Below, piece by piece: positions 9,213 through 17,552 of a stretch of 62,153 bases of DNA. Each line of letters opens with the position of its first letter. The first letter of the stretch is position 1. The stretch covers positions 1 to 62,153 of the forward strand of contig CAZAKQ010000002.1 in the NCBI GenBank assembly GCA_964486155.1, written 5' to 3'. Origin of the DNA: JAHITU01 sp964486155 (GTDB taxonomy: Bacteria > Patescibacteriota > Minisyncoccia > Phycocordibacterales > UBA12079). A program made the translations under genes and the position numbers. The notes under the pieces were generated by a model. The model made no database searches. It saw only the letters and a program-made list of their open reading frames with translations, and was not told the DNA's origin.

Positions 9213-10460
9213 ATGAGAAAACTAAAAACAAAATTCTATAATTTCCTCCGCTGGTCCGAAAAATATACCAAAACTGATATGGTTTATTTATTTGAAGGTA
9301 GTTTTTGGATGGGATTAGAACATTTTGTTATTACTTTATTAGGTCTTATTACTGTAGTTATATTTGCCAATTTACTTTCCCCAGAGACTTATGGATCTTA
9401 TAAATACATATTATCCTTTATAGGAATATTAGCTATTCCTGCACTCCCAGGTATGAATACGGCAATTACACAATCTATTGCAAAAGGAAACGAAGGTTCA
9501 TTTATTCCATCTATAAAAATAAAAATTAAGTGGGGATTTTTAAGTACTTTTTTTGGTTTCTGTTTTGGAGTTTATTATTTTTTCAATCAAAATTATGAAC
9601 TAGCTATTTCTTTCACTTTAATTGGAGCCTTCATTCCTTTAATGGAAACTTTTGGACTTTATATCAATTATCTACAAGGTAAAAAAATATTCAGCCAATT
9701 AAGTCAATACAATGTTTATTCTTATTTAATTACTAGTTCAATTTTAATTATTACTGTTTTATTTACTAACAATCTATTTATTCTATTAACAGTGTATTTA
9801 TCCTCATGGACATTAGTCCGTTTACTATTTTTTAAAATAACTTTAAAAAAATTTCCACCTAATAAAAATAAAGATCAAAATATAATAAATTACAGTAAAC
9901 ACTTAAGTTTAATGCGATTAATATCTACTTTATCTTTGTCTTTAGATAAAATTCTTTTATGGCATTTCTTAGGAGCAGCTCAAGTAGCTACTTATATTCT
10001 AGCTTCAGTTATTCCTACTAACTTAAATGGATTAATAAGAATATTAAATCGTTTAGCTTTTCCTAAATTAGCTAAACAAAATATTTCTATAATTAAAAAA
10101 ACTCTTCTTCCTAAAATATTTAAACTATCTTTAATAGTGATAATAATTATTATATTATATATAATATTTGCACCTTTTATTTTTAAAATATTATTTCCTC
10201 AATACTTAAATGCAATCTTATATTCTCAAATACTAAGTTTAATTTTATTGATTCAACCGATAACACTTATTACCACAACCTTAACTGCCCATATAAAAAA
10301 GAAAGAGCTTTATTTACTTAACATCATTCCTCCTATATTCCAAATAATTCTTTTAATTATTTTAATTCCTTTTTTTGGAATACTAGGAGCAATTTTCTCA
10401 ACCTTAGGAGCTAAAATTACCAACTCTTTTTTATTAATTTATTTTTTAAAAAAGAGTTAA
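9213..10460 (+). CDS. Oligosaccharide flippase (Wzx/MVF superfamily)
   Basis: A 415-residue polytopic membrane protein with about 12 hydrophobic helices. The pattern near the N-terminus (FANLLSPETYGSYKYILSF, then ALPGMNTAITQSIAKG) is typical of polysaccharide-export flippases, which move lipid-linked glycans across the membrane. It opens the glycan region and is followed by the PLP enzyme on the same strand with a 72-bp gap. The start is the first ATG after the palindrome at 9144-9179; no Shine-Dalgarno sequence is visible. Confidence 0.85.
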   Translation: MRKLKTKFYNFLRWSEKYTKTDMVYLFEGSFWMGLEHFVITLLGLITVVIFANLLSPETYGSYKYILSFIGILAIPALPGMNTAITQSIAKGNEGSFIPSIKIKIKWGFLSTFFGFCFGVYYFFNQNYELAISFTLIGAFIPLMETFGLYINYLQGKKIFSQLSQYNVYSYLITSSILIITVLFTNNLFILLTVYLSSWTLVRLLFFKITLKKFPPNKNKDQNIINYSKHLSLMRLISTLSLSLDKILLWHFLGAAQVATYILASVIPTNLNGLIRILNRLAFPKLAKQNISIIKKTLLPKIFKLSLIVIIIIILYIIFAPFIFKILFPQYLNAILYSQILSLILLIQPITLITTTLTAHIKKKELYLLNIIPPIFQIILLIILIPFFGILGAIFSTLGAKITNSFLLIYFLKKS

Positions 10461-10532
10461 AATTTATTTATTGAATAAATCTATAATATTAGTTATTATT
10501 ACAATTATTAAAATTAATATTATTTCTAAATT

Positions 10533-11420
10533 ATGATTTTTGAAAACTTTTTTGAAACTGTAGGGAAAACTCCAATAGTAAAATTCGATAAATATAAAGG
10601 AGCTGAAATTTTTATAAAACTGGAAGGTAACAATCCTTCTGGAAGTTTAAAGGACCGCTCTGCTAAAGCGATAATATTAGATAAAATAAAAAATAAAGAA
10701 TTAATAAAAGGAAAAACAATTCTTGATGCTTCAAGCGGAAGCTTTGCTTGTTCTATTGCTTACTTTGGAAAAATATTAGGATTTCCAGTAACGGTAGTTG
10801 CTAATTCTAAAATAACAGAAAGTAATAAATCTTTCTTAAAAATAATGGGAGCTAATATAATTTATCAAGGGAATGCTACTATTGAAGGAAATAAATACTG
10901 TACAGAATTAATAAATAAAGATTCTAATAAATACTGTTTCCTAGACCAACTAAACAATTGGAACAGTCCTAAAGCTCATTATAATACTACAGCTCCAGAA
11001 ATATTAAAAGATATACCTAATATCTGTGCAGTGGCTACTTCAATGGGTTCTGGAGCAACATTATGGGGGTTAAGTAAATATTTAAAAAAACATAAATCTG
11101 ATATAAAAATAATTACTTCCTATGCCAAAAAAGGATCTAAAATAGCAGGAACTTTTCTCGAAGGAACTGATTATAAATCTCCTTTTATCAAAGAGATTTG
11201 GAAAAATAATTGGATAGATCATATTGGTTATGTAAACTTTGAAGAAGCTTTAAAATCAGCTCAATATTTAGCTCAAAAAGGTTTTTTTGTAGGTCCTCAG
11301 ACAGGAGGAGTTTTAGTAGCAATGTATGAAGCTATTGATAAATTAAATATCCAAGGGAAAGTACTCATTATATCAGGAGATTCTGGATGGAAAAATTTAC
11401 ACAAGCTAGCATATCAATAA
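10533..11420 (+). CDS. Cysteine-synthase-like PLP enzyme (fold type II)
   Basis: A 295-residue beta-replacing PLP enzyme of the CysK/CysM/SbnA group. The Schiff-base lysine is in NPSGSLKDRSA (about K40) and the start VGKTPIV is characteristic. Two family motifs are altered: the substrate-binding SGNTG loop reads SSGSFACS, and the phosphate-binding glycine loop reads TSMGSGATLWG. The C-terminus has GPQTGGVLVAM. Strict O-acetylserine sulfhydrylase activity is therefore uncertain; it may make another beta-substituted alanine. It is convergent with the AsnB-like gene with no base between the two stop codons. Confidence 0.8.
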   Translation: MIFENFFETVGKTPIVKFDKYKGAEIFIKLEGNNPSGSLKDRSAKAIILDKIKNKELIKGKTILDASSGSFACSIAYFGKILGFPVTVVANSKITESNKSFLKIMGANIIYQGNATIEGNKYCTELINKDSNKYCFLDQLNNWNSPKAHYNTTAPEILKDIPNICAVATSMGSGATLWGLSKYLKKHKSDIKIITSYAKKGSKIAGTFLEGTDYKSPFIKEIWKNNWIDHIGYVNFEEALKSAQYLAQKGFFVGPQTGGVLVAMYEAIDKLNIQGKVLIISGDSGWKNLHKLAYQ

Positions 11421-13124
11421 TTATATTAATTTAGAAAACATTTTTTCAAAATTAATTAAATTCTTTCTATTCCAATTAACGTCATACCATAAAGATATAC
11501 TCAATAAACGTATTAAATTTAAACCCGGCTCTGGTAATTTGTTATAATTTTTTTTATATATTTCCCAATCAATTAAATTTTTTAATACTTCAGAAGTCTC
11601 TAAATAAGAAATGATATCTTGGTAATTTTCTTTAAACCAATCATTATAATGAACAACCAAAGATCTAGCTTTATTTTTATAAAGCTTATCTTCTACATAA
11701 GGCTCAAAAACATCTCTTATTAATTGTTTATTCCAATTATTTTTTTTTCTAAAAACATCTGAGGTTTTAAATATCTTTTTAATAACATTTATTGAATCAA
11801 AAGGTATTATTGAATTGACTAAATATTTTTTAGATAAAATGTTTAAAGTCTGGGTTTGTAAATAATTCACCCAACTATAAAAATAAAAAATAACAATTTT
11901 ATCAACAAGACCTATTGATGACAACTTCATTATATTGTTCATCTTAGATATATATGAATCTAAAAAAGATTCATTTTTATTTTTAAAAATAAATTCTTCT
12001 CTTTCTCTAAGAGTTCCTCTCGCATAAATAAATCTTTTAGGCCAATTGTTAACAGCAAGAAGAAATGCTAATTGATTTTCAGAAACCAAATTTAATTTTC
12101 CAAGTATTCGATATATGCATGTTAGAATAACAGAAGGAATAATTTTTTCTATTTTACTTAAAATATCAGACGCCTTAGATATTTTTAAATTTCCCAATAA
12201 CATTTCAGCTCCGAAACCAAAAACGACATCAGTAGAACCAATTTTTTTTGCTTTTTCTAAAATAAGACTATTAGGAATGATAAAACTTCCTTCTATAGGT
12301 TGATTAAGACCTTTTGAAACTTGAATTATTTTTTCTATATCATTTATCTTTGGATAAATTTCATAATTTATAGATTTATTATATATAGCTGTTCTTCTAG
12401 AACTTTTTAAATCGAACGAATTTGGGCCATATGCACCCACAGTAATAGAGGAAGCTGGTTTAGTGCTAATAGACTTTAACATTCCAAGCAATCCTCCTGA
12501 ATCAATTCCTCCCGATAAAGAGACAGTTGGAATTTTATCTTTTACTTTAACAAGATTATCTAATAAAGCTTTTCTAATATCTATTATTAAATCTTTATAT
12601 TTTTTTTCTTTATTTTCAAATAATTTGTGAATATTCCAATAATTATTAATTTTCATATTAAGAGTTTCCAGATGAATCTCTAAATAACTAGCGATAGGAA
12701 CAGACACAACTTTCTTATAAATAGTTCTTGGAGGAATAATACTCTGGAAAAAGAGTAGTTCCTTCAGTGCTTCTTGATTAATTTTAGGTTCTATATTTTT
12801 CTTTTTAAAAAAAGAGACTATGTCATTTGTAATAATATTATTATTGTCTTTTTCAAAACAATAAATTTCATTACTACCAAATTTATCATTAAAAGCTAAA
12901 AACTTATTATTTTTAGGGTCAAAGATGAATAATAAAAAATGGTCAAAATTTCCTTCATCAAAAAAAGTTACTAATTTATTCTCAAAATATTTATTAATAA
13001 TAATATCGATATTTTCTTTAGTTAATCCATCATAAAAAAAAGATACTTCTCTAAAATCTTTTTGAATTAAATTTTCGGCAACTAAATCCAATTTTTTATT
13101 TTTTAAAACAAACCTATATTTCAT
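11421..13124 (-). CDS. Asparagine-synthase-like amide ligase lacking the glutaminase Cys
   Basis: The C-terminal half is an AsnB-type adenylating domain: the PP-loop SLSGGIDSGGLLGML lies at about residues 203-217. The N-terminal half still resembles an Ntn glutaminase fold (FLAFNDKFGSNEIYCF), but the protein begins MKYRF, so the catalytic Cys2 is absent and glutamine cannot be its ammonia source. The family precedent for this loss is beta-lactam synthetase and lasso-peptide cyclases, which use an internal amine; ammonia-using enzymes are another option. It sits in a glycan locus next to a PLP enzyme, so amidation of a sugar acid is also plausible. Confidence 0.78.
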   Translation of the reverse strand: MKYRFVLKNKKLDLVAENLIQKDFREVSFFYDGLTKENIDIIINKYFENKLVTFFDEGNFDHFLLFIFDPKNNKFLAFNDKFGSNEIYCFEKDNNNIITNDIVSFFKKKNIEPKINQEALKELLFFQSIIPPRTIYKKVVSVPIASYLEIHLETLNMKINNYWNIHKLFENKEKKYKDLIIDIRKALLDNLVKVKDKIPTVSLSGGIDSGGLLGMLKSISTKPASSITVGAYGPNSFDLKSSRRTAIYNKSINYEIYPKINDIEKIIQVSKGLNQPIEGSFIIPNSLILEKAKKIGSTDVVFGFGAEMLLGNLKISKASDILSKIEKIIPSVILTCIYRILGKLNLVSENQLAFLLAVNNWPKRFIYARGTLREREEFIFKNKNESFLDSYISKMNNIMKLSSIGLVDKIVIFYFYSWVNYLQTQTLNILSKKYLVNSIIPFDSINVIKKIFKTSDVFRKKNNWNKQLIRDVFEPYVEDKLYKNKARSLVVHYNDWFKENYQDIISYLETSEVLKNLIDWEIYKKNYNKLPEPGLNLIRLLSISLWYDVNWNRKNLINFEKMFSKLI

Positions 13125-13141
13125 GATATTAAATAATTACT

Positions 13142-13734
13142 TTATTTTTTAGCGTAAACATAATACCCAGCTGTTGTTGTTCTTACTTTAGCATTCAATA
13201 ACTTATCTAAATTATTTGAAACTAAATTTAAAAAAAACGTATCCTGTTTTGTTTTGGAAAGAAAAATGAAAGAGCCTTAAAATAACCTCCACGTTTTTCT
13301 ATCTCAACCTCTTTAAAGTCCTTAAACAATAAGCTAATCGTATCATCAAAAAATCTCCAATAATCTGGATAAGTACCTTTTTTTGCATGATATGGATAAA
13401 TAGATGGAATATAAACAAAAATTTTTCCGTTTTTTTTCAATATCCTTCTCATTTCTTTCACTGCTTTTATCGGATTTTCTACATGCTCTAACACAGAACT
13501 GCAAATAATAGCATCCACACTGTTATTAATCAATGGAATATCATGAATGTCTCCCACTAAATCGGCACCAATTGAATTATCATAATCCATAATTTTAAAA
13601 TCACAATTTTTAAACAAATGCTTATATTCTTTAAGCCATTTTTGGAATCTTTTCCCTCCTCCAACATCAAGAATTATTTTTTCTTGACTTATTTCTTTAA
13701 TTTTTTTATCTATAAATATTTTAGAAGATTTCAT
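13142..13734 (-). pseudogene. SAM-dependent methyltransferase, frameshifted near the 3' end
   Basis: Class I methyltransferase with DVGGG (motif I, about residue 22) and CSSVLEHVENPIKAVKEMRR. The first frame stops at 13228 after 168 codons. Moving one frame at the A-rich stretch (minus-strand CCAAAACAAAACAGG, about 13244-13258) restores a reading frame to a TAA at 13142. That frame encodes ...NNLDKLLNAKVRTTTAGYYV plus YAKK, a typical C-terminus for this family. The gene is therefore either a recent pseudogene, a slippage-dependent gene, or carries a homopolymer sequencing error. It lies among the glycan genes. Confidence 0.75.
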
Positions 13735-13768
13735 ATGTATATATAAATTTTAATTGATAAGAATAAAT

Positions 13769-14410
13769 CTATTTTTTATTTTTAACTTTAAATAAAAATG
13801 AAAACGAAAACATTCCAGGCCAAAATTTATCTAACCAGGCATATTTTCCTAAAGGATAAATTTTTACATCTTCAAAATATTTTTCTAAAATTTGCTTAAA
13901 TTCTTTATAAGAAAAATGGTTAATATGGGTAGGATCTTCTAAAGGAGTTCCTTGTTTTATTCCGAAAAATAATCTTATTCGATTCATTAAAGAAAAAGCA
14001 TTAGGGATAGAACCTAAAAAAACTCCATCTGATTTCAAAACTTTGGTTATTTTCTTTATTATATCTTCTGGATAATATAAATGTTCTAAAACCTCACCTG
14101 CTACCACAACATCAAAATCTCTAGTTAAATTCCAATCATCATATAAATTTAAAGTTTGAGTTTTTATTCCTAAATTATTTTTAGCAATTTCTAAAGCTTC
14201 TTCATCTATGTCTACACCTAAAATCTCATTATTTTTATAATAAGTCTCTGTTAAAACTCCATCGCGACATCCAATATCCAAAACTTTTTTATTTACTCCT
14301 ATTTTTTCTTTTAAGAAATTACCTCTTTCATCTTTTAACAAAGACATTCCGCGTCTACCTCCTTTTTTATGATGTTCTTTATAAATTGTGTTTAATTCTT
14401 TATTTTTCAT
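13769..14410 (-). CDS. SAM-dependent methyltransferase (class I, UbiG-like)
   Basis: A 213-residue protein with motif I VLDIGCRDGVLTE (about residues 39-51), an acidic GVDID after motif II, and VAGEVLEHLYYPEDI. These methyltransferases act on sugars or small metabolites in glycan loci. The ATG overlaps the TAA of the upstream glycosyltransferase by one base (TAATG), so the two are translationally coupled and probably act on the same pathway. Confidence 0.85.
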   Translation of the reverse strand: MKNKELNTIYKEHHKKGGRRGMSLLKDERGNFLKEKIGVNKKVLDIGCRDGVLTETYYKNNEILGVDIDEEALEIAKNNLGIKTQTLNLYDDWNLTRDFDVVVAGEVLEHLYYPEDIIKKITKVLKSDGVFLGSIPNAFSLMNRIRLFFGIKQGTPLEDPTHINHFSYKEFKQILEKYFEDVKIYPLGKYAWLDKFWPGMFSFSFLFKVKNKK

Positions 14411-15537
14411 TATATTTTTTGATATATTCTTATTATTTTTTTAATTAAATTTTCTAAATTATGATCATCCATAATAATATCTCTTAATCTTTTACCAACT
14501 TTTATTTTTTCTTCTTCTGATAATTTAGAAAGATCATGTATCTTATCTATTAAATCTTTATTATCCTTTTTTTCAAAAAATAATTTATCAACATATTCTC
14601 TAAAAACTTCTTTAGAAGAATCATTACTTGATAATACTAACAATCCACAAGACATTGCTTCTAAAATAGCTTTATCTAAACTTCCTGTCTGGCTTGTATT
14701 AATAAACAAATCTGCTTTATGTAAGTAATTAATAATATTTTTATTAGGAACAGAGCCAACAAAGCTTATTTCTTTTTCTAAACCTTCTTTTTTAACTCTT
14801 TGTTTTAAATTTTCCAAATATTTTGTTTGATCAATTTTTCCTACTCCTCCAACAATGTCTAGTTTAACTTTTAATCCTTTTTCTTTTGAAATTTTTATCG
14901 AATCAATCAAAGTATCATAATCTTTAATTGGAGAAATTCTACCAACAGTTATAATTTTAAATACATTTTCTTTAAAATTATTATCTTTTCTATAAAATTG
15001 ATCTATATTGATTCCATGCCCTGTAATATTTAATTTTTTAGTTTTTATACGAAATGATTCTGGAGTAGCTGAAAAAATAGTGTGAGTTAATTTTTCAGCT
15101 ATTCGTAACTTTAAATCAACAGATTTATGCATATACCACAAACCAATTTTCTTTTGCCATAATCGCCACAAAATGCCCCCTAAAACAATATATTCTGGGT
15201 TCATATGTACAAAAACATTATCGTAATTATGTCTTTCAGTCCAAATATATTTGTAAAAATTTTTTATATATAAAAATTTCTTGAAAATTGAATCATTGAA
15301 AATTGATTGAGAATTGAAAATTGAAAACCTGCCTGCCGGCGAGGTAGGTTGAAAATTATCCTGTTCTTTTCCTAAGGAAAGAACTTTAACATTATTAGGC
15401 AAAGCATATTCTCCCACCTCTAAAGCTATTACTGTAATTTTTTCACAATGCTTGGCAAATTCAGCTACCCAACCATGAAAAAAACCAAGGATATCATCAT
15501 TTTTATTTATTTTTTGTGTTAATATCAATAATTTCAT
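14410..15537 (-). CDS. GT4-family glycosyltransferase with repeat-derived insert
   Basis: GT-B fold retaining glycosyltransferase of 375 residues. The donor-binding domain shows KIITVGRISPIKDYDTLIDS and the EAMSCGLLVLSS (E-x7-E-like) region. An unusual segment at about residues 80-110 (QPTSPAGRFSIFNSQ and SIFNDSIFKK) is encoded by a dispersed AATTTTCAATT repeat plus a CCTGCCGGC palindrome (15270-15356), inserted in frame before the end of the acceptor domain. It is followed by the coupled methyltransferase. Its first 40 bp are duplicated at 16129-16168, beyond the NYN gene. Confidence 0.85.
   Translation of the reverse strand: MKLLILTQKINKNDDILGFFHGWVAEFAKHCEKITVIALEVGEYALPNNVKVLSLGKEQDNFQPTSPAGRFSIFNSQSIFNDSIFKKFLYIKNFYKYIWTERHNYDNVFVHMNPEYIVLGGILWRLWQKKIGLWYMHKSVDLKLRIAEKLTHTIFSATPESFRIKTKKLNITGHGINIDQFYRKDNNFKENVFKIITVGRISPIKDYDTLIDSIKISKEKGLKVKLDIVGGVGKIDQTKYLENLKQRVKKEGLEKEISFVGSVPNKNIINYLHKADLFINTSQTGSLDKAILEAMSCGLLVLSSNDSSKEVFREYVDKLFFEKKDNKDLIDKIHDLSKLSEEEKIKVGKRLRDIIMDDHNLENLIKKIIRIYQKI
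15270..15356. repeat. AATTTTCAATT-type repeat with GC palindrome inside a gene
   Basis: Serial TTGAAAATTGA motifs joined to CCTGCCTGCCGGCGAGG. The repeat family also occurs at 41530-41605, 45896-46078 and 49376-49526. Here it is read in frame as part of a glycosyltransferase. Confidence 0.7.
15498..15537. repeat. 40-bp direct repeat, copy 1
   Basis: The first 40 bp of the glycosyltransferase gene 14410-15537. It is identical to 16129-16168, and the two copies bracket the NYN nuclease gene. Confidence 0.9.
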
Positions 15538-15580
15538 TTGACTTTTTTTTTATATAGTATACTATAGTAGTAATCATTAT

Positions 15581-15623
15581 AAAAAGCGTCGCCAACCGGG
15601 TTAGTCCAAAGGTTGGCGCTTTT
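15581..15623 (-). terminator. Intrinsic terminator overlapping the NYN stop codon
   Basis: Stem AAAGCG.CGCCAACC / GGTTGGCG.CGCTTTTT around the TAA at 15601. The last codons of the NYN gene form one arm of the stem. Confidence 0.75.
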
Positions 15624-16131
15624 TGTTTTCATCTTTTTCTTTTTCTATAAAATGCTTAATATCAATCAGATATTTTATAGTTTTCTTCCAACCACAAGCT
15701 TTTCTTAACAAAAAAGAAGTTTTCTTTCTATTTGGACTTAAAACAACCTTAAATTTAACCTTATCTTCTAAATAGTTAACTAAACTAGCAAAATCTCCAT
15801 CACTTGTAATCAAAATAGCTTTGTCGTATTCTAATAAAAGATCAACAGTTGTTAGAGTTAAATCAACATCAACATTACCTTTTGGTTTCTCATTTTTATC
15901 TTGAGAAATTTCTTTAAAAATAATTTCAAAACCAGCATTTTCCAACAAAGAATAAAATTTTTCATTTTCTTCTATATATCCAATAAACCAAAAAGCTTTA
16001 TTAACTTTATATTTATCTTTTAAATAAATTCTCAGTTTAAAAACATCAACAGCCCAACCATCATCTTTTGTTCCAAGGTATAAATTTTGAGCATCTATAA
16101 ATGCATAATTATTCTCTCTATTTTTCCTCAT
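15601..16131 (-). CDS. NYN/DUF88 (LabA-like, PIN-fold) putative ribonuclease
   Basis: A 176-residue NYN-domain protein with the family's acidic positions in FIDAQNLYLG (start), VDVDLTLTTVDLL (middle) and LITSDGDFASLVNYL. NYN proteins are PIN-like metal-dependent RNases. The gene is flanked by identical 40-bp direct repeats taken from the start of the neighbouring glycosyltransferase gene, and its own ATG (16131) lies inside the repeat, out of frame with the original start. It carries its own terminator. This looks like a gene cassette that entered the locus by duplication. Confidence 0.83.
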   Translation of the reverse strand: MRKNRENNYAFIDAQNLYLGTKDDGWAVDVFKLRIYLKDKYKVNKAFWFIGYIEENEKFYSLLENAGFEIIFKEISQDKNEKPKGNVDVDLTLTTVDLLLEYDKAILITSDGDFASLVNYLEDKVKFKVVLSPNRKKTSFLLRKACGWKKTIKYLIDIKHFIEKEKDENKKRQPLD

Positions 16132-16168
16132 TTTTATTTATTTTTTGTGTTAATATCAATAATTTCAT
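16129..16168. repeat. 40-bp direct repeat, copy 2
   Basis: Identical to 15498-15537. It leaves a 16-codon remnant (MKLLILTQKINKNEEK) of the glycosyltransferase start and supplies the ATG of the NYN gene. Confidence 0.9.
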
Positions 16169-16197
16169 AACCTTATAATTTCATTACACTGACCCCA

Positions 16198-16220
16198 ACT
16201 TGGAAGCTCGGCTTCCAAGT
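16198..16220 (-). terminator. Hairpin after glycosyltransferase gene
   Basis: Perfect stem ACTTGGAAGC / GCTTCCAAGT with a 3-nt loop, 5 bp beyond the gene ending at 16225. It has no T-tract, so termination is uncertain. Confidence 0.5.
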
Positions 16221-16224
16221 GATA

Positions 16225-17343
16225 TTAATTATTTATTGTTTTACTCCATCCTCTTTGAATCAAAGCTAAATTTTCATTTCTAGATTGTGGAATTTTTTCT
16301 ATAAAATCTTTATAAGCCTTAGTTTTTAATTCTTCCAACAATTCCGGATGTTGTTGAGCATTTTTAATACTTTCTGAAAAACATTTTTTATCACCTACAT
16401 CACACAATAAAGCGTTATTTCCTCTTAAAACTTCTCCTACTATACCTACCTTTGTTGTTAAGATAGGACAACGAGAAACAATAGCTTCAACTAACGCTAA
16501 TCCATATCCTTCATAATTAGAAGCTGATAAAAATAAATCTGCTGTTTTGTAGTAAGAAATTGGATCATCAGTCCAACTTTTAAAAATAATATTTTCTTCT
16601 AAGCCTTTTCTTCTGGCTAATTTCCTTAAATTTTTTCTTTGAGAACCACTTCCTACTATTATTAAACCCGTCTTGGGAAAAACTTTAACAATATCTTTCA
16701 TAGCTGAAATAATTAAGGAAATATTTTTTTCATCTTCTAAACGACTCATTGTTAAAGCTATAAATTTAAATTGAGGATATTTTTCTTTTAAAGAAAAACT
16801 TGGAACAGTCGCCTGAATCAAACTTACACTAGTAAAAATAGGAATTACAGAGATAGCTTTTCTTTGGATATTTCTAGGTAAAGATTGTTTAATTCTTTTA
16901 GAAACAACTCTTATATGATCTGCCTTAGATAAAAGAAATCTAGCTATAAAAGATCTTATTCTATTTAAGAAAGAGTGTTTTACAAAATATTTATTAAACA
17001 AATCTGTATGAATTTGTAATTCCAATTTAATTTTCAATTTCTTAGCAATTCTCCAAGCTATAAATCCTATTTCATAAGCATCTTGAGCAGATACTAAATC
17101 TACTCGGTCTAAATCAAAAGCTATCTTTTTAGCATCTCTAATATATGAAAATTTATTTTTTGAATTAGTAGGATGTAAATGAACATTAGCACTAATTTTT
17201 GTTTTATTAAAAGATTCATTTTCTTTATTTAAAACAATTACATCTATTCTATCAACTAACATTCCATAATTAAATAAGCGATTACGTACATCACTATTTT
17301 CTTCAAATAATTTACGATCTGTACTAATAATTAAAATATTCAT
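16225..17343 (-). CDS. GT4-family glycosyltransferase
   Basis: A 372-residue GT-B enzyme with LTMSRLEDEKNISLIISAM at the domain junction, GLIIVGSGSQRKNL, and SNYEGYGLALVEAIVSRCPI, which carries the conserved Glu residues of the nucleotide-sugar site. It probably extends a surface glycan. The start codon is the final ATG of an inverted-repeat element (17341-17464), so the 5' end of the mRNA is probably element-derived. Confidence 0.88.
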   Translation of the reverse strand: MNILIISTDRKLFEENSDVRNRLFNYGMLVDRIDVIVLNKENESFNKTKISANVHLHPTNSKNKFSYIRDAKKIAFDLDRVDLVSAQDAYEIGFIAWRIAKKLKIKLELQIHTDLFNKYFVKHSFLNRIRSFIARFLLSKADHIRVVSKRIKQSLPRNIQRKAISVIPIFTSVSLIQATVPSFSLKEKYPQFKFIALTMSRLEDEKNISLIISAMKDIVKVFPKTGLIIVGSGSQRKNLRKLARRKGLEENIIFKSWTDDPISYYKTADLFLSASNYEGYGLALVEAIVSRCPILTTKVGIVGEVLRGNNALLCDVGDKKCFSESIKNAQQHPELLEELKTKAYKDFIEKIPQSRNENLALIQRGWSKTINN

Positions 17344-17464
17344 CCCGTTAGAGATAGTTTGTCAGAGACAAACTATCTCGAATTAAATTAATAACTTTTT
17401 GTTTCCGTTTTATCTATACTAATAATAAATATTTATTCTCACCAAATCTCTAACGGAATTCATT
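17341..17464 (-). repeat. CCCGTTAGAGAT start-codon element, copy A
   Basis: Terminal repeats ATCTCTAACGGGATG (ending in the ATG at 17343) and AATCTCTAACGGAATTCATT (17445-17464, inverted). An internal 12-bp hairpin, GAGATAGTTTGT / ACAAACTATCTC, spans 17351-17379. Related copies lie at 18704-18807, 50722-50807 and 54130-54236. Confidence 0.85.
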
Positions 17465-17522
17465 GTCTTTAGTATATCAAAAACATAGATGAAAAGCTTT
17501 ACCTTTTTATCTGAGTTTTAAT

Positions 17523-17544
17523 ACCTGTCCGCCTCAGGCGGGTT
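17523..17544. repeat. GC-rich palindrome (CCTGYC...GGCAGG family)
   Basis: CCGCC TCA GGCGG within an AT-rich stretch after the glycosyltransferase 17553-18644. Similar islands occur at 15332-15350, 28956-28977, 33679-33694, 45951-45962 and 53064-53084. Confidence 0.5.
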
Positions 17545-17552
17545 TTTAAACC

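Noticed and set aside
13228..13734. Complete short methyltransferase
   Set aside because: The sequence beyond the stop encodes a family-typical C-terminus in the next frame, so a frameshifted gene is the better model.
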